DNA of 64,000 nt, taken from Cupriavidus pauculus (GTDB taxonomy: Bacteria > Pseudomonadota > Gammaproteobacteria > Burkholderiales > Burkholderiaceae). The notes beneath the pieces were generated by a model. The model saw only the letters and a program-made list of their open reading frames with translations. It searched no databases and was not told the DNA's origin. Each line of letters starts with the position of its first letter. The first letter of the stretch is position 1. The position numbers and the translations under genes are program-made. The DNA lies in contig NZ_CP033971.1 in NCBI RefSeq assembly GCF_003854935.1, positions 62,001-126,000 on the forward strand. Reading direction: 5' to 3'. Below, one piece after another: positions 10,406 through 19,437 of the stretch.

Positions 10406-11130
10406 GCCACCCGGCGGGGTCGGCCGCGCGGCCTGCGCGGCGCCCGCGTGGCTTCCACGGGCAGGATCTCGGCTCGATGGCACACGGCATTGAGTACGGT
10501 ACGCTGGATGACGTCGCGCCAGTGCGCGACGGCCTCCGCGCGCATGATCGGCTCGCCCAGGAAAGCGCTCAGCGTATGGTGGTTCGAGTTGTAGAAGTAG
10601 CCCAGCGACGCGATGATCAGGTACACGTCGCGCGCGGTCAGGCCCGCCTGGAACGTGCCGGCCGCGATGCCGCGCGCCAGGATGCCGTCGAGCACCGACA
10701 GCGCATAGCCCGAGATCTCGTTGAGCCGCTCGGACTTCCTGGCATGGCGCGCGCGGCTCAGGTTCTCGCTGTTGAGGATGGCGACGAACTCGGGATGGTC
10801 AAGGTAGTATCGCCAGACGAAGTCGATGAGCTGCGTCAGCGCGCGAACCGGGTCATCAGGGTCCAGCACGAGTTGCTGCTCGGCCTCGTTGAGCTGCAGG
10901 TAGATGGTCTCCAGCACTTCGATGAACAGTTTCTCCTTGCTGCCGAAGTAATAGTAGATCATCCGGTCGTACGTATTGGCCAGCGACGAGATACTCTCGA
11001 TGCGCCCGCCGTCGTAGCCGCGCTGCGCAAAGACCTTGATGGCGGCCTTGAGGATCTTGGCGCGGGTGTCTTGAGCCTGGCGGGCGCGGGTACCGGGGCG
11101 GGCGGGCGCGGTGTTCGTGTCTTTGGGCAT
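10402..11130 (-). CDS. TetR-family regulator, NicS-like by position
   Basis: 242-residue regulator with a TetR helix-turn-helix at about residues 15-60 (AAIKVFAQRGYDGG ... YYYFGSKEKLF) and a C-terminal ligand domain. The C-terminus ends in a short basic tail. I chose the ATG at 11130; an upstream ATG ten codons earlier is possible. It faces away from the second molybdenum-subunit gene, separated by 108 bases with a long inverted repeat, and its stop overlaps that of nicF. In Pseudomonas putida a TetR protein, NicS, controls nicAB; the same role is inferred here. Confidence 0.75.
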   Translation of the reverse strand: MPKDTNTAPARPGTRARQAQDTRAKILKAAIKVFAQRGYDGGRIESISSLANTYDRMIYYYFGSKEKLFIEVLETIYLQLNEAEQQLVLDPDDPVRALTQLIDFVWRYYLDHPEFVAILNSENLSRARHARKSERLNEISGYALSVLDGILARGIAAGTFQAGLTARDVYLIIASLGYFYNSNHHTLSAFLGEPIMRAEAVAHWRDVIQRTVLNAVCHRAEILPVEATRAPRRPRGRPRRVA

Positions 11131-11161
11131 GCGGGCCGTAGTCCGGAAGAATTCCAACAAG

Positions 11162-11187
11162 GCGCCGGCGGACCTGTACGCCGGCGC
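11162..11187. promoter_or_regulatory. Perfect 9-bp inverted repeat between tetR and the second Mo-subunit gene
   Basis: GCGCCGGCG at 11162-11170 and CGCCGGCGC at 11179-11187 are separated by 8 bases, in the divergent promoter region. It could be a TetR-type operator or a strong hairpin in the leader of the plus-strand gene. Confidence 0.4.
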
Positions 11188-11238
11188 GGTTGCCAGTATA
11201 GCCGCGCATCATGAGCGTGCGGCATGGAAGGACGAACG

Positions 11239-13428
11239 ATGTCAGAGACACCCCGCGCATTGCGTGAAACGTTGTTCCGAGAGGCCGGCGTGCTGCTGGT
11301 AACGCGGCCGGCGGCCGCGGCGCCGCGCCCGTCGTCGGGCCAGCCCGGCGCCGCCTCTGATTTCGTCTCCGACCTGCCTGACATCTTCATCGCGATCCGC
11401 GCCTCGGGCCAAATTCTGGCCTTCAACGGCCACGTCGACCTGGGCACCGGGATCCGCACGGCGCTGGCGCAGATCGTGGCCGAAGAACTCGACGTCGAAC
11501 CGGACACGGTCACCATGGTGCTGGGCCATACCGAAGCCACGCCTAATCAAGGGCCCACCATTGCCAGCGCGTCGATTCAGATTTCGTCGCTGCCGCTGCG
11601 CCGGGCGGCCGCACAGGCCCGCGCCTGGCTCGTCAAACGGGCCGACGGAGGCACGGTGGACTTGGCAGCGCTGCTCGGCGGCGAGCACATCGAACTGCCG
11701 CTGGCCGACGACGTGCCGACCAAGCCGGCCGACCAGTACCGCGTGGTGGGTCGCAGCGCGCCGCGCGTCGATATCCCGGCCAAGGCCACCGGCGAGCTGA
11801 CGTTCGTGCACGACGTGCGTTTGCCGGGCATGCTGCACGGTCGCGTCATCCGGCCGCCTTACGCCGGTCGCGACAGCGGCGACTTCGTCGGCACGAGCCT
11901 GATCGACGTCGACGAGGCGTCGGTGGCGTCGGTACCGGGGCTGGTGCGGGTCTACGCCGAGGGCGATTTCGTTGGGGTGGTGGCCGAGCGCGAGGAGCAG
12001 GCCATCGAGGCCGCGCGGCGGCTCAAGGTGCGATGGAAGCCGGTGCCACCGTTGCCGGATCTGAACGCGCCCGAAACGGCGCTGCGCGCGGCACCGGCAC
12101 GCCGCCGCGCGTTGCTGCAGACCGGCGAAGCCTCCGCGGCACTGGCCGCCAGCGCGCGTCGGCTGGAAAGGACCTATGTCTGGCCCTACCAGATGCACGG
12201 CTCAATCGGGCCGTCGTGCGCGGTGGCAGACTGGCGCGACGGCCGGCTGACGCTCTGGTCGGGGACACAGAATCCGCATGTACTCCGTATCGACATGGCG
12301 CGCCTGACGGGTCTGAACGAAGGCGCCATCGAGGTAGTGCGGATGGAGGCCGCCGGCTGCTATGGCCGCAACTGCGCTGACGACGTCTCTGCCGACGCGG
12401 TGCTGCTGTCGCGCGCCGTGGGCTGCCCAGTACGCGTGCAGCTCAGCCGCGAACAGGAGCATCTCTGGGAGCCCAAGGGCGCGGCGCAGTTGATGGACGT
12501 GCGCGGCGGTGCGGAAGCCGACGGCGCGCTGACCGCCTACGAGTTCCTGACGCGCTATCCGTCGAATGACGCGCCGGTGCTGGCGTTGCTGCTGACCGGG
12601 CGGGTGCCGTCATCGCCGCGGATGCTGGAGATGGGCGACCGTACCTCCGTGCCCCCCTACGCTTATCGCGCGATGGACATCGCCTGTGACGACACGCCTG
12701 CTATTGCGCGCGCATCCTGGCTGCGCGGCGTGTCCGCGCTACCCAATACCTTCGCGCACGAGTCCTTCATCGATGAACTGGCGCACCAGTGCGGCGCCGA
12801 TCCGCTGGCGTTCCGCCTGCGGCATCTGCCCGACACCCGCGCCTGCGAACTGCTGGTGGCACTGGCGCAGGCCGCCGGGTGGCACGAGGGCATACGCGGA
12901 TCACGCGGACAGCCTGGGGCGGACGGCCTGCTGCGCGGGCGCGGCATTGCCTATGCCCGCTATATCCACAGCAAGTTCCCTGGCTTCGGCGCCGCCTGGG
13001 CGGCCTGGATCGTTGACGTGGAGGTGGACCCCGCCACCGGCAACGTAGGCGTGACGCGGCTGCATGTGGGGCAGGACACCGGCATGATGGTGAACCCGGA
13101 CGGCGTGCGCCACCAGATTCATGGCAACGTGGTGCAGAGCCTGAGCCGCGTGCTGCGCGAGCAGGTGCGGTTCGATACCCAGGGCGTAGCCAGCCGCGAG
13201 TGGGGCAGCTATCCCATCGCTGGCTTCACCGATCTGCCCGACATCGACGTTCTGCTGATGCCCCGCCAGGGGGAGAGTCCCCTAGGCGCTGGGGAATCTG
13301 CATCGCTGCCCGGTGCGCCGGCAATTGCCAACGCGCTGTTCGATGCCACCGGCGTCCGCCTGACGCGGGCGCCCTTCACACCGGAGGTGCTCCGGCAAGC
13401 GTGTTCCAGCCCCTTTGCAGCCGTGTAA
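11239..13428 (+). CDS. Molybdenum hydroxylase large subunit (second nicotinate hydroxylase subunit)
   Basis: 729-residue xanthine-oxidase-family catalytic subunit without cytochrome domains. The order is an N-terminal molybdopterin-binding segment (about 35-130, VDLGTGIRTALAQI), the a/b hammerhead (about 170-260, PGMLHGRVIRPP), then the rest of the cofactor-binding region. The catalytic glutamate is Glu686 in GAGES. The arrangement resembles the IorB/NicB type. The ATG at 11239 with GGAAGGA upstream is preferred over 11224. No iron-sulfur subunit is adjacent; NicA at 5069 is the obvious partner. Because NicB appears to lack its glutamate, this may be the true catalytic subunit. A related dehydrogenase acting on a different N-heterocycle is the alternative. 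Confidence 0.82.
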   Translation: MSETPRALRETLFREAGVLLVTRPAAAAPRPSSGQPGAASDFVSDLPDIFIAIRASGQILAFNGHVDLGTGIRTALAQIVAEELDVEPDTVTMVLGHTEATPNQGPTIASASIQISSLPLRRAAAQARAWLVKRADGGTVDLAALLGGEHIELPLADDVPTKPADQYRVVGRSAPRVDIPAKATGELTFVHDVRLPGMLHGRVIRPPYAGRDSGDFVGTSLIDVDEASVASVPGLVRVYAEGDFVGVVAEREEQAIEAARRLKVRWKPVPPLPDLNAPETALRAAPARRRALLQTGEASAALAASARRLERTYVWPYQMHGSIGPSCAVADWRDGRLTLWSGTQNPHVLRIDMARLTGLNEGAIEVVRMEAAGCYGRNCADDVSADAVLLSRAVGCPVRVQLSREQEHLWEPKGAAQLMDVRGGAEADGALTAYEFLTRYPSNDAPVLALLLTGRVPSSPRMLEMGDRTSVPPYAYRAMDIACDDTPAIARASWLRGVSALPNTFAHESFIDELAHQCGADPLAFRLRHLPDTRACELLVALAQAAGWHEGIRGSRGQPGADGLLRGRGIAYARYIHSKFPGFGAAWAAWIVDVEVDPATGNVGVTRLHVGQDTGMMVNPDGVRHQIHGNVVQSLSRVLREQVRFDTQGVASREWGSYPIAGFTDLPDIDVLLMPRQGESPLGAGESASLPGAPAIANALFDATGVRLTRAPFTPEVLRQACSSPFAAV

Positions 13429-13471
13429 CCGATGCCCCGTTCCCGTCTTGCGAAGAAAACGAGGCAAGTGC

Positions 13472-14569
13472 TCAGAACTTATGGCGGATGCCGACCACCG
13501 CGCCTAGCTGGTTGGTGCCGGGCAGCCCGATGGTCGTCGCCGGCCCGTTGAGGCCGATGCGCGCGCCGTCGTCGTTGCGTACATAGGCAGCCTGCGCATA
13601 GACGTCCGTGCGCTTGGCGAAAGCATAGTCGATCAGCAGCGCGGCGCTCCACGCGTTGCCATTGCCGCGCCGGTCATCCAGCAGATAAGCCGCACCGCTG
13701 AACGATAGCGCCGGCGTGAGCTGGTATCCCACGCCAATCCAGTACAGGTCCGCGCGGCGCGAAGGCACGGTGGCCGTCGTGCCAATGTTGCCGTTAAGCC
13801 AGCGGTACCCCGCGTACACCTTGGCATTGGGGAGCTTGTAGGTCGCGGCAACAGCCAGACGCTGGTCCTTCTGGGACGGATTCTGGCCCGCTATGCCGGT
13901 GGTGCCTTGCTGCATGTCGTAGATCACCGTCATCCCGACGTTGCCCGCGTTGTATTCCAGGCCGCCGCTGATTGCCCGGTCGCTCTGCGGATTCCCGGCT
14001 ACTTCACTGGCCATGCCGCCGCCCGACAGCGACGTACCGCGCGCGAACGCATAAAGTCCCGTCACCGTGAGGCCGCCGAATTTGCCGACATACTTGGCCG
14101 TGTTGTCGTAGCGGCCGGCGGTCATCGTATCCATCATGAAAATGGAATAGCGCGGGGACACAGCCATGGCGTCGTAGTTGATCAGGATGTCATACAGGAT
14201 GTTGTTCTGCCTGCCCAGCGTGACGCGCCCGTACGGCGATGACAGGCCCGAGTAGGCCTGGCGCCCGAACAGGCGTCCGCCCTGGGCGGACGTGCCGGCG
14301 TCGATGTCGAAGCCGCTCTCCAGCACGAACAGCGCCTGCAGGCCGTTGCCGAGGTCTTCGGTGCCGCGGATGCCCCAGCGTGAGCCGGACAAGTTGCCGG
14401 ACGCCATGCGCGTCGGGCTGCGGTTGGCGGCATCGGCATGGGTTAGAAACTCGATGCCGGCGTCGGCTACCCCGTACAGCGTGACCGACGATTGCGCGTG
14501 TGTCGCCGGCGCGGCGAGCATGGCCGCGGCTAGCGCGACATGCCGAAGAGAAAGGCGTGATTGGCTCAT
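13472..14569 (-). CDS. Outer-membrane porin (Gram-negative general porin type)
   Basis: 365-residue betaproteobacterial trimeric porin. A signal peptide (about 1-25, ending THA) precedes SSVTLYGVADAGIEF, the usual first strand. The protein contains RWGIRGTEDLGNGL and ends in the porin-type terminal Phe (IRHKF). It probably admits small acids such as nicotinate to the periplasm. It is convergent with the second molybdenum-subunit gene and lies 209 bases downstream of the Bug receptor gene, whose expression it may share. Confidence 0.9.
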   Translation of the reverse strand: MSQSRLSLRHVALAAAMLAAPATHAQSSVTLYGVADAGIEFLTHADAANRSPTRMASGNLSGSRWGIRGTEDLGNGLQALFVLESGFDIDAGTSAQGGRLFGRQAYSGLSSPYGRVTLGRQNNILYDILINYDAMAVSPRYSIFMMDTMTAGRYDNTAKYVGKFGGLTVTGLYAFARGTSLSGGGMASEVAGNPQSDRAISGGLEYNAGNVGMTVIYDMQQGTTGIAGQNPSQKDQRLAVAATYKLPNAKVYAGYRWLNGNIGTTATVPSRRADLYWIGVGYQLTPALSFSGAAYLLDDRRGNGNAWSAALLIDYAFAKRTDVYAQAAYVRNDDGARIGLNGPATTIGLPGTNQLGAVVGIRHKF

Positions 14570-14766
14570 TGTATTGGTATGACGGTTGGAGATGCCCTGA
14601 CTTCCTCCGTACGTCACGGGAACTCGGCGCGCAGCCCCCCGACGTCTGGACGTTAGGTCCAGATCGCAGGGACGAACGCGCTTTCACGGGGGCTGGCGTG
14701 GCGCCCGAGGCGTGACGTTGCGGAGGAAGGGGGAAAAAAGGGGTCGGCCTGCTGTGACCTGGGCGG

Positions 14767-14781
14767 TGACCCGGCGGGTCA
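14767..14781. terminator. Short hairpin overlapping the Bug-receptor stop codon
   Basis: TGACCCG and CGGGTCA form a perfect 7-bp stem around one base, with the stop codon of the minus-strand gene inside it. A C5T6C5 tract follows about 30 bases further. It is a weak candidate for an attenuating terminator between the receptor and the porin. Confidence 0.3.
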
Positions 14782-15771
14782 GTCGACCAGCAGGTTGATC
14801 TTTGTCGCGAACTTCTGCCAGCGATCGATATCACTGGTCACCAGCTTCTGGAACTCGGCCGGGGTGCTGGTCGTGGTGGCAAAGCCAAGCTGCGCCAGCG
14901 TGGCCTTGGTCTCGGGCCGGGCCACCGCCTTCGCGATCTCGGCATTAAGCTTCTGCACGATGTCGGGCGGGGTATGGGCAGGCGCCAGAATGCCGAACCA
15001 TTGGTCAACGTCGTAGCCCGGCAGGCCCAGTTCGCTGACGGTTGGTACGTCGGGCAGGAACGGCGAGCGGGTCTTGGACGTAACGGCCAAAGCGCGCAGC
15101 TTGTTGCTCTTTAGATAGGGCACCGTGTTGGTCAGGGTGTTGACGCTGACGTCGGCCTGACCGCCCAGCACATCGGCAATGGCCGGCGCGCAACCCTTGT
15201 AGGGCACATGCAGCATTTCCATTCTAGCGGAGACCTTCAGCAGTTCGCCGGCCAGATGCTGCGGCGTGCCATTGCCGCACGAGGCGTAGCTGGGCGGCGT
15301 GCCGCTCTTGCCGGCGGCGAGCAGGTCGTTGAACGTGCGCAGCTTCGACTGGTACGGCACCGCGATCACCGAAGGCACCGAGGCAAAGGTGATGACGGCG
15401 CTGAAGTCGCCCTTGGGGTCGAACTGTAGCTTCTTGAAGACGCTCGGGTTGATCGCAAAGCTGCTGTTGACGATCAGTAGCGTGTAGCCGTCCGCCGGGC
15501 TTTTGGCCACGAACTCCGCGCCGATATTGCCGCTCGCGCCGGGGCGGTTGTCGACCACCACGGGCTGGCCCAGCGACTTGCTCAAGTCGGCGCCAATCAG
15601 CCGCGCAAGCGCGTCGGTGCCGCCGCCAGCCGGAAACGTCACGACCACGCGTATCGGTTTCTGGGGAAACGCGCTCGCAATGTTGGCCTGCGCACGACCG
15701 GGCAGGGTGCCAAGCGTACCAGCCACGAACAGCAGCGATGCCAGACTGCTGACGACGGATAGGGGTCTCAT
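14779..15771 (-). CDS. Bug-type (TctC family) periplasmic substrate-binding protein
   Basis: 330-residue tripartite-tricarboxylate-type receptor with a signal peptide of about 32 residues (cleavage near GRAQA). It carries the typical start of the mature domain, FPQKPIRVVVTFPAGGGTDALAR, and VVDNRPGASGNIGAE. No TctA/TctB membrane genes are next to it, as is usual for orphan Bug proteins of Burkholderiales. It follows the PhnN-phosphorylase fusion by 43 bases on the same strand and is likely co-transcribed. The ligand is unknown; a pyridine carboxylate such as nicotinate or quinolinate would fit the context. Confidence 0.9.
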   Translation of the reverse strand: MRPLSVVSSLASLLFVAGTLGTLPGRAQANIASAFPQKPIRVVVTFPAGGGTDALARLIGADLSKSLGQPVVVDNRPGASGNIGAEFVAKSPADGYTLLIVNSSFAINPSVFKKLQFDPKGDFSAVITFASVPSVIAVPYQSKLRTFNDLLAAGKSGTPPSYASCGNGTPQHLAGELLKVSARMEMLHVPYKGCAPAIADVLGGQADVSVNTLTNTVPYLKSNKLRALAVTSKTRSPFLPDVPTVSELGLPGYDVDQWFGILAPAHTPPDIVQKLNAEIAKAVARPETKATLAQLGFATTTSTPAEFQKLVTSDIDRWQKFATKINLLVD

Positions 15772-15814
15772 GTGTTTACCTCGTCGGTTAGGTTGAAGGA
15801 AAGGGGAAAGCCGG

Positions 15815-17608
15815 TCAATCGGGGTCGATGCGTATCGCGTCAGCGCCTTCGCCGCAGGCCAGCGCCACGGCGGCTGCCAGCGCCTCGGGAGACGCGGCGT
15901 GGATTCGGTACAGCGCCTGGTCCACTTCCACATGCGCGCCAATCGTGCACAGTAGGTCTAGGCCGGCACCGGCGTTGCGCGGTGCGCCTGCAGCGCGGGC
16001 CACGCCAGACACCTGCACGCCCTCGATGGAGGCCACGCGGCCGGCGCGTTCGGCGCGAATCTCGTGGACGAGGGCACTGGGCAGCACTGGCGCCGCATGG
16101 CGACCCTGTGCCGCGGCGATTTGATCGAAAGCGGCCTTCGCCTCGCCCGACGCAAGCAAGCGCGTCGCAATTTCCAGGCCCTGTTCGGCCGAACCGACGC
16201 GCGGGTCGAAGGCGATGATCTCGCCGGCAAAGCGCAGCGCCTTGGCGCGCAGGTCCGCTGGGGCCGCCGGGTTGTTGTCGAGGACCTGCATGACGTCGCG
16301 CACTTCCAGTGCGGGGCCGATGCCACGGCCGATGGGCCGGCTGCCGTCGGTGGCGATCGCGCGCACGTGCAGGCCAAGCCCCTTGCCAACCTGCTCGAAG
16401 AGGGCGCCCAGCGCCTCGGCGTCGGCGCGGCTAGCCATCTTGGTCTGCGGCCCGTAGGGCAGGTCGACCATGACGTGGGTGGCCCCGGCGGTGTACTTCT
16501 TCGACAAGATCGATGCCACCGACCAGCGCCGCGAGTCGAGCTGCAGCGGCCGCGTGATCGCGTTCATCACGTCGTCGACGATGGAGTGATTAAGGCGGCC
16601 GTTCCAGGCGATGCAGGCGCGCGCCTGGGCCACGCAGCGGCGCACATCTGCCTGCGTCAGGTCCACGCGAGCGACGGTTTCCATCGCGTCCGCCGTGCCG
16701 GCCGCCGAGGTGATGGCGCGCGACGACGTCTTGGGCATCGCCAGTCCGTACGCCGCGACGATGGGCACGAGGATCAGCGTGATGCGGCTGCCGGGGACGC
16801 CGCCCAGCGAGTGCTTGTCCACCACCAGCGGCTCGTCCCAATCGATGCGCGGCGTAAAGGCTGTGCGCGCGCGGGCCAGTGCCACCACCTCGGCGTCGCT
16901 CAGGCTGGCCGTGGCGCCGATCAAGAACTGGGTCAACTCGGCTTCGGTGTAGCGGCCAGCGATGGCGTCGCGCAACACGGCCACATAGGCGGCCTCGTCC
17001 AGCGCATCGCCACGAATCTTCGCGCGTAGGTTGAGGTGGCTGACTGGCGGAGTACCACTGGGCGCGCCTTGCCGCAGCGCTTCGACAAAGCGAGCCACGC
17101 CCACTTCGAGTGTGCTGTCGTTCGATACAGTGATGCAGCGCACGCCATCCGGCAGCGGCATCGCCTGGCGTGCGACCCGCCGCGCCACCGCTTCGCCCGA
17201 TTCGCGGCCACGCGCCGCGATGCGCTGGGCCAGCACGTCATGTGGAGCGGTCACCATCACCACGGTAAAGCGGGGCAGCCGGGCCGCAAGCTCCGCCACC
17301 ACGCTGCGCGAGCCGTTGGCAATGACGTGCACACCGGTGGCCAGCGTGTCCAAAAGCGCGGTGGGCAGGCCATAACGCAAGTCGTGAGCGTCCCACGTGA
17401 CCAGGAACTCGCCAGCCTCCTGGCGATGCGCAAACTCCAGGTCGGATACGCTTTCGTGATCCTCTCCCGGAGAACCGGTCGGCCGCGTGATCACCCGCCG
17501 CGCGAACCGGTAGCCGCTGGTGAGAATCGCGCGTGCACCATCGATCAGGGAGTCCTTGCCCGCGCCGCTGGGGCCTACCACAAGAAAAAATGTGCCGGTC
17601 TCTTTCAT
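15815..17608 (-). CDS. Fusion of PhnN (ribose 1,5-bisphosphokinase) with a thymidine/AMP phosphorylase-like domain
   Basis: 597-residue single open frame. Residues 1-185 match PhnN: Walker A GPSGAGKD at 12-19, then [14 protein letters not shown]. Residues from about 190 match the long thymidine phosphorylase family related to archaeal AMP phosphorylase: [44 protein letters not shown] and [15 protein letters not shown]. The separate N-terminal domain of AMP phosphorylase is missing, its place being taken by PhnN. AMP phosphorylase releases ribose 1,5-bisphosphate, which PhnN converts to PRPP, so the fusion could turn a nucleoside monophosphate into base plus PRPP. That pathway is inference. 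It is divergent from a MarR gene and shares promoter boxes with nadC. Confidence 0.85.
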   Translation of the reverse strand: MKETGTFFLVVGPSGAGKDSLIDGARAILTSGYRFARRVITRPTGSPGEDHESVSDLEFAHRQEAGEFLVTWDAHDLRYGLPTALLDTLATGVHVIANGSRSVVAELAARLPRFTVVMVTAPHDVLAQRIAARGRESGEAVARRVARQAMPLPDGVRCITVSNDSTLEVGVARFVEALRQGAPSGTPPVSHLNLRAKIRGDALDEAAYVAVLRDAIAGRYTEAELTQFLIGATASLSDAEVVALARARTAFTPRIDWDEPLVVDKHSLGGVPGSRITLILVPIVAAYGLAMPKTSSRAITSAAGTADAMETVARVDLTQADVRRCVAQARACIAWNGRLNHSIVDDVMNAITRPLQLDSRRWSVASILSKKYTAGATHVMVDLPYGPQTKMASRADAEALGALFEQVGKGLGLHVRAIATDGSRPIGRGIGPALEVRDVMQVLDNNPAAPADLRAKALRFAGEIIAFDPRVGSAEQGLEIATRLLASGEAKAAFDQIAAAQGRHAAPVLPSALVHEIRAERAGRVASIEGVQVSGVARAAGAPRNAGAGLDLLCTIGAHVEVDQALYRIHAASPEALAAAVALACGEGADAIRIDPD

Positions 17609-17610
17609 GA

Positions 17611-17690
17611 TTAACTTAGACGTCGAAGTTGTAGGCTTATGCTAGCACCGGCCGAAACGCTGTCAAGAAAAGTTCGATGTCTAAGTTAAT
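17611..17690. promoter_or_regulatory. Paired inverted boxes upstream of the PhnN-phosphorylase fusion
   Basis: Box 1 at 17611-17630 contains TTAACTTAGACGTCGAA and box 2 at 17671-17690 contains TTCGATGTCTAAGTTAA on the same strand, i.e. an inverted copy with one difference over 17 bases. Box 1 begins two bases upstream of the start codon. The same pair occurs before nadC (19438-19509). Confidence 0.65.
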
Positions 17691-17811
17691 GCAAGGGACG
17701 GGCCAGCTCCCGCAAATCCAGTGTGTACGCCGGATCCGGCCGTTTCTCAGGGAAAACGCGCAGGGCGCCATGCGCGCCCTCGGTGCCCCATGCCTCAGCA
17801 GCGCGCACGGC

Positions 17812-17835
17812 GCACTGATGTTGTGAGCGCTACAT
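17812..17835. promoter_or_regulatory. Candidate operator before the MarR gene, shared with niaP
   Basis: GCACTGATGT, a variable base, then GTGAGCGCTACAT; 23 of 24 bases equal the block at 2179-2202. It contains the dyad ATGTTG-N6-CTACAT and lies 82 bases upstream of the MarR start, consistent with autoregulation. Confidence 0.6.
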
Positions 17836-17916
17836 CGATGTCAAGCGGGAGCGCGCGGCGATGTCATGCCGGAGGCGCTATCATGTGCGCTGCCTTTGTC
17901 ATTACCCGCTTACGCC

Positions 17917-18462
17917 ATGGCCACAAGAAAGCCGGATAGTCCTGTCTCCATCACGCCTTCCGACGAGATCGAGGAAGAACGCCTTGCCCATCTGGTTAAG
18001 GACGCGGCCCGAGCGTATATCCGCGCGCTGCAGTTGCGCCTGGCCGAGCATTCGGTGTCGTATGGCCACTGGACCATCCTGCGGATCCTGTGGCGACACG
18101 ACGGCCTGTCGCAACGCGAGCTCAGCGAACGCGCCGGCGTGACGGAGCCCACCACGTTCGCTGCCGTCAAGGCGCTCGAAGCGCTCGGCTATGTCGAGCG
18201 CACGCACCTGCCGGGCAACAAGAAGAAGGTGCACGTGTTCCTGAGCAAGACAGGGCGAGCCCTGCGGCGCAAGCTGGAGCCGCTGGCGACCGAGGTCAAT
18301 ACATTGAGCGTGGAGGGGGTCAGCGAGGAGGATGTGCTGACCACGCGCCGCGTGCTGATAACGATCGCGCAGCGCCTGGTGGCCGACGAAATGGCGCTGG
18401 CCGAGCGGGGTCGGCGCGTGCCGTCCACGCAAGAAGTCGGACGTCTGCTGGCCGATCTCTAG
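17917..18462 (+). CDS. MarR-family transcriptional regulator
   Basis: 181-residue winged-helix regulator. The MarR DNA-binding core is at about 65-115: LSQRELSERAGVTEPTTFAAVKALEALGYVERTHLPGNKKK. The ATG at 17917 is preferred to one 17 codons upstream, because the upstream extension is not MarR-like. It is divergent from the PhnN-phosphorylase fusion and convergent with nadC. An operator-like dyad in front of it recurs before niaP, so it probably represses itself and the transporter. The ligand is probably a pyridine intermediate, by context only. Confidence 0.85.
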   Translation: MATRKPDSPVSITPSDEIEEERLAHLVKDAARAYIRALQLRLAEHSVSYGHWTILRILWRHDGLSQRELSERAGVTEPTTFAAVKALEALGYVERTHLPGNKKKVHVFLSKTGRALRRKLEPLATEVNTLSVEGVSEEDVLTTRRVLITIAQRLVADEMALAERGRRVPSTQEVGRLLADL

Positions 18463-18497
18463 GATCGTCGCGGCTGTCCCGAAGCCAATGCAAAAGG

Positions 18498-18522
18498 CCC
18501 TCGGCCGGCGGGCCGGCGAGGG
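18498..18522. terminator. Strong GC hairpin between convergent MarR gene and nadC
   Basis: CCCTCGGCCGGC and GCCGGCGAGGG form an 11-bp stem with one bulged G around a single base. It sits in the 104-base gap between converging genes. No T tract follows on either strand, so it is a hairpin of the bidirectional or Rho-assisted type. Confidence 0.5.
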
Positions 18523-18566
18523 TGAAGCCTTCTCGGGTGGAAGGCGCGACAATCAACAGGTGGCTG

Positions 18567-19400
18567 TCAGGCTTCGTCGAGCCCGATGTCGACGGCCGGG
18601 GCCGACTGGGTGATCTTGCTCGTTGAGATGTAGTCGACGCCGGTTTCCGCCACGGCACGGATCGTTTCGAGCCGGATACCGCCGGACGCCTCGACCTTAG
18701 TCCGGCCGTTGACGATCTGCACTGCCTCTTTCATGTCGGGCACCGACATGTTGTCCAGCATGATGACGTCCACACCGGCCGCCAGGGCTTCGTGCACCTG
18801 TTCGAGCCGGTCGCACTCCACTTCCAGTTTGGTCAGCACAGGGAGCTTGCGGCGCACGCGCTCGACGGCGGCTGCAATGCTGCCGCACACCGCGATGTGG
18901 TTGTCCTTGATCATCACGCCGTTGTCCAGGCTCAGGCGGTGATTCAGCCCGCCGCCGCACGTGACGGCATGCTTTTCCAGCGCTCGCAAGCCCGGCGTGG
19001 TCTTGCGGCTGTCGATCAGGCGCGCCTTGGTGTGCGCGATGGCCTGAGCGTACGTGGCCGTGTGGTTGGCGATGCCGCAGAGCCGCTGCATGATGTTCAG
19101 CGCCGTGCGTTCGGCCGTCAGCACACTGCGGGCATTGCCACTCACGTTAAGCAGGATCGCACCTTTCTCGACCTTGTCGCCGTCCACCACGCGCACGTCG
19201 ATGGAAAGCGACGGATCGTAGCGCGCAAAGATCCGGGCGGCGACGTCGATGCCTGCAATGCGCATCGGCTCCCGCGCGTTCATGCAGAACGAGCCGGTCT
19301 CCCCGGGCTCGATCATGGTCTGGACCGTCAGGTCGCAGATGCCGATGTCCTCGGTCAGCCAAAGGTCGATCAGCTTGTCCGTGGCGAAAATGTCATACAT
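18567..19400 (-). CDS. nadC: Nicotinate-nucleotide pyrophosphorylase (carboxylating), NadC-like
   Basis: 277-residue quinolinate phosphoribosyltransferase, making nicotinate mononucleotide from quinolinate and PRPP. Family motifs are TEDIGICDLT near the N-terminus, RKTTPGLR at 132-139, HAVTCGGGLNHR at 144-155, IKDNH at 164-168, and the C-terminal EASGGI. The usual GD of the first motif is CD here. The ATG at 19400 is the first that fits the family N-terminus. The paired boxes in its promoter also precede the PhnN-phosphorylase fusion, linking it to PRPP supply. It may be a pathway-specific paralogue of a housekeeping NadC, which cannot be checked from this window. Confidence 0.88.
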   Translation of the reverse strand: MYDIFATDKLIDLWLTEDIGICDLTVQTMIEPGETGSFCMNAREPMRIAGIDVAARIFARYDPSLSIDVRVVDGDKVEKGAILLNVSGNARSVLTAERTALNIMQRLCGIANHTATYAQAIAHTKARLIDSRKTTPGLRALEKHAVTCGGGLNHRLSLDNGVMIKDNHIAVCGSIAAAVERVRRKLPVLTKLEVECDRLEQVHEALAAGVDVIMLDNMSVPDMKEAVQIVNGRTKVEASGGIRLETIRAVAETGVDYISTSKITQSAPAVDIGLDEA

Positions 19401-19437
19401 GGGTGGGCTCCTTAGCGGGGTTGTCGCACATCGAAAT

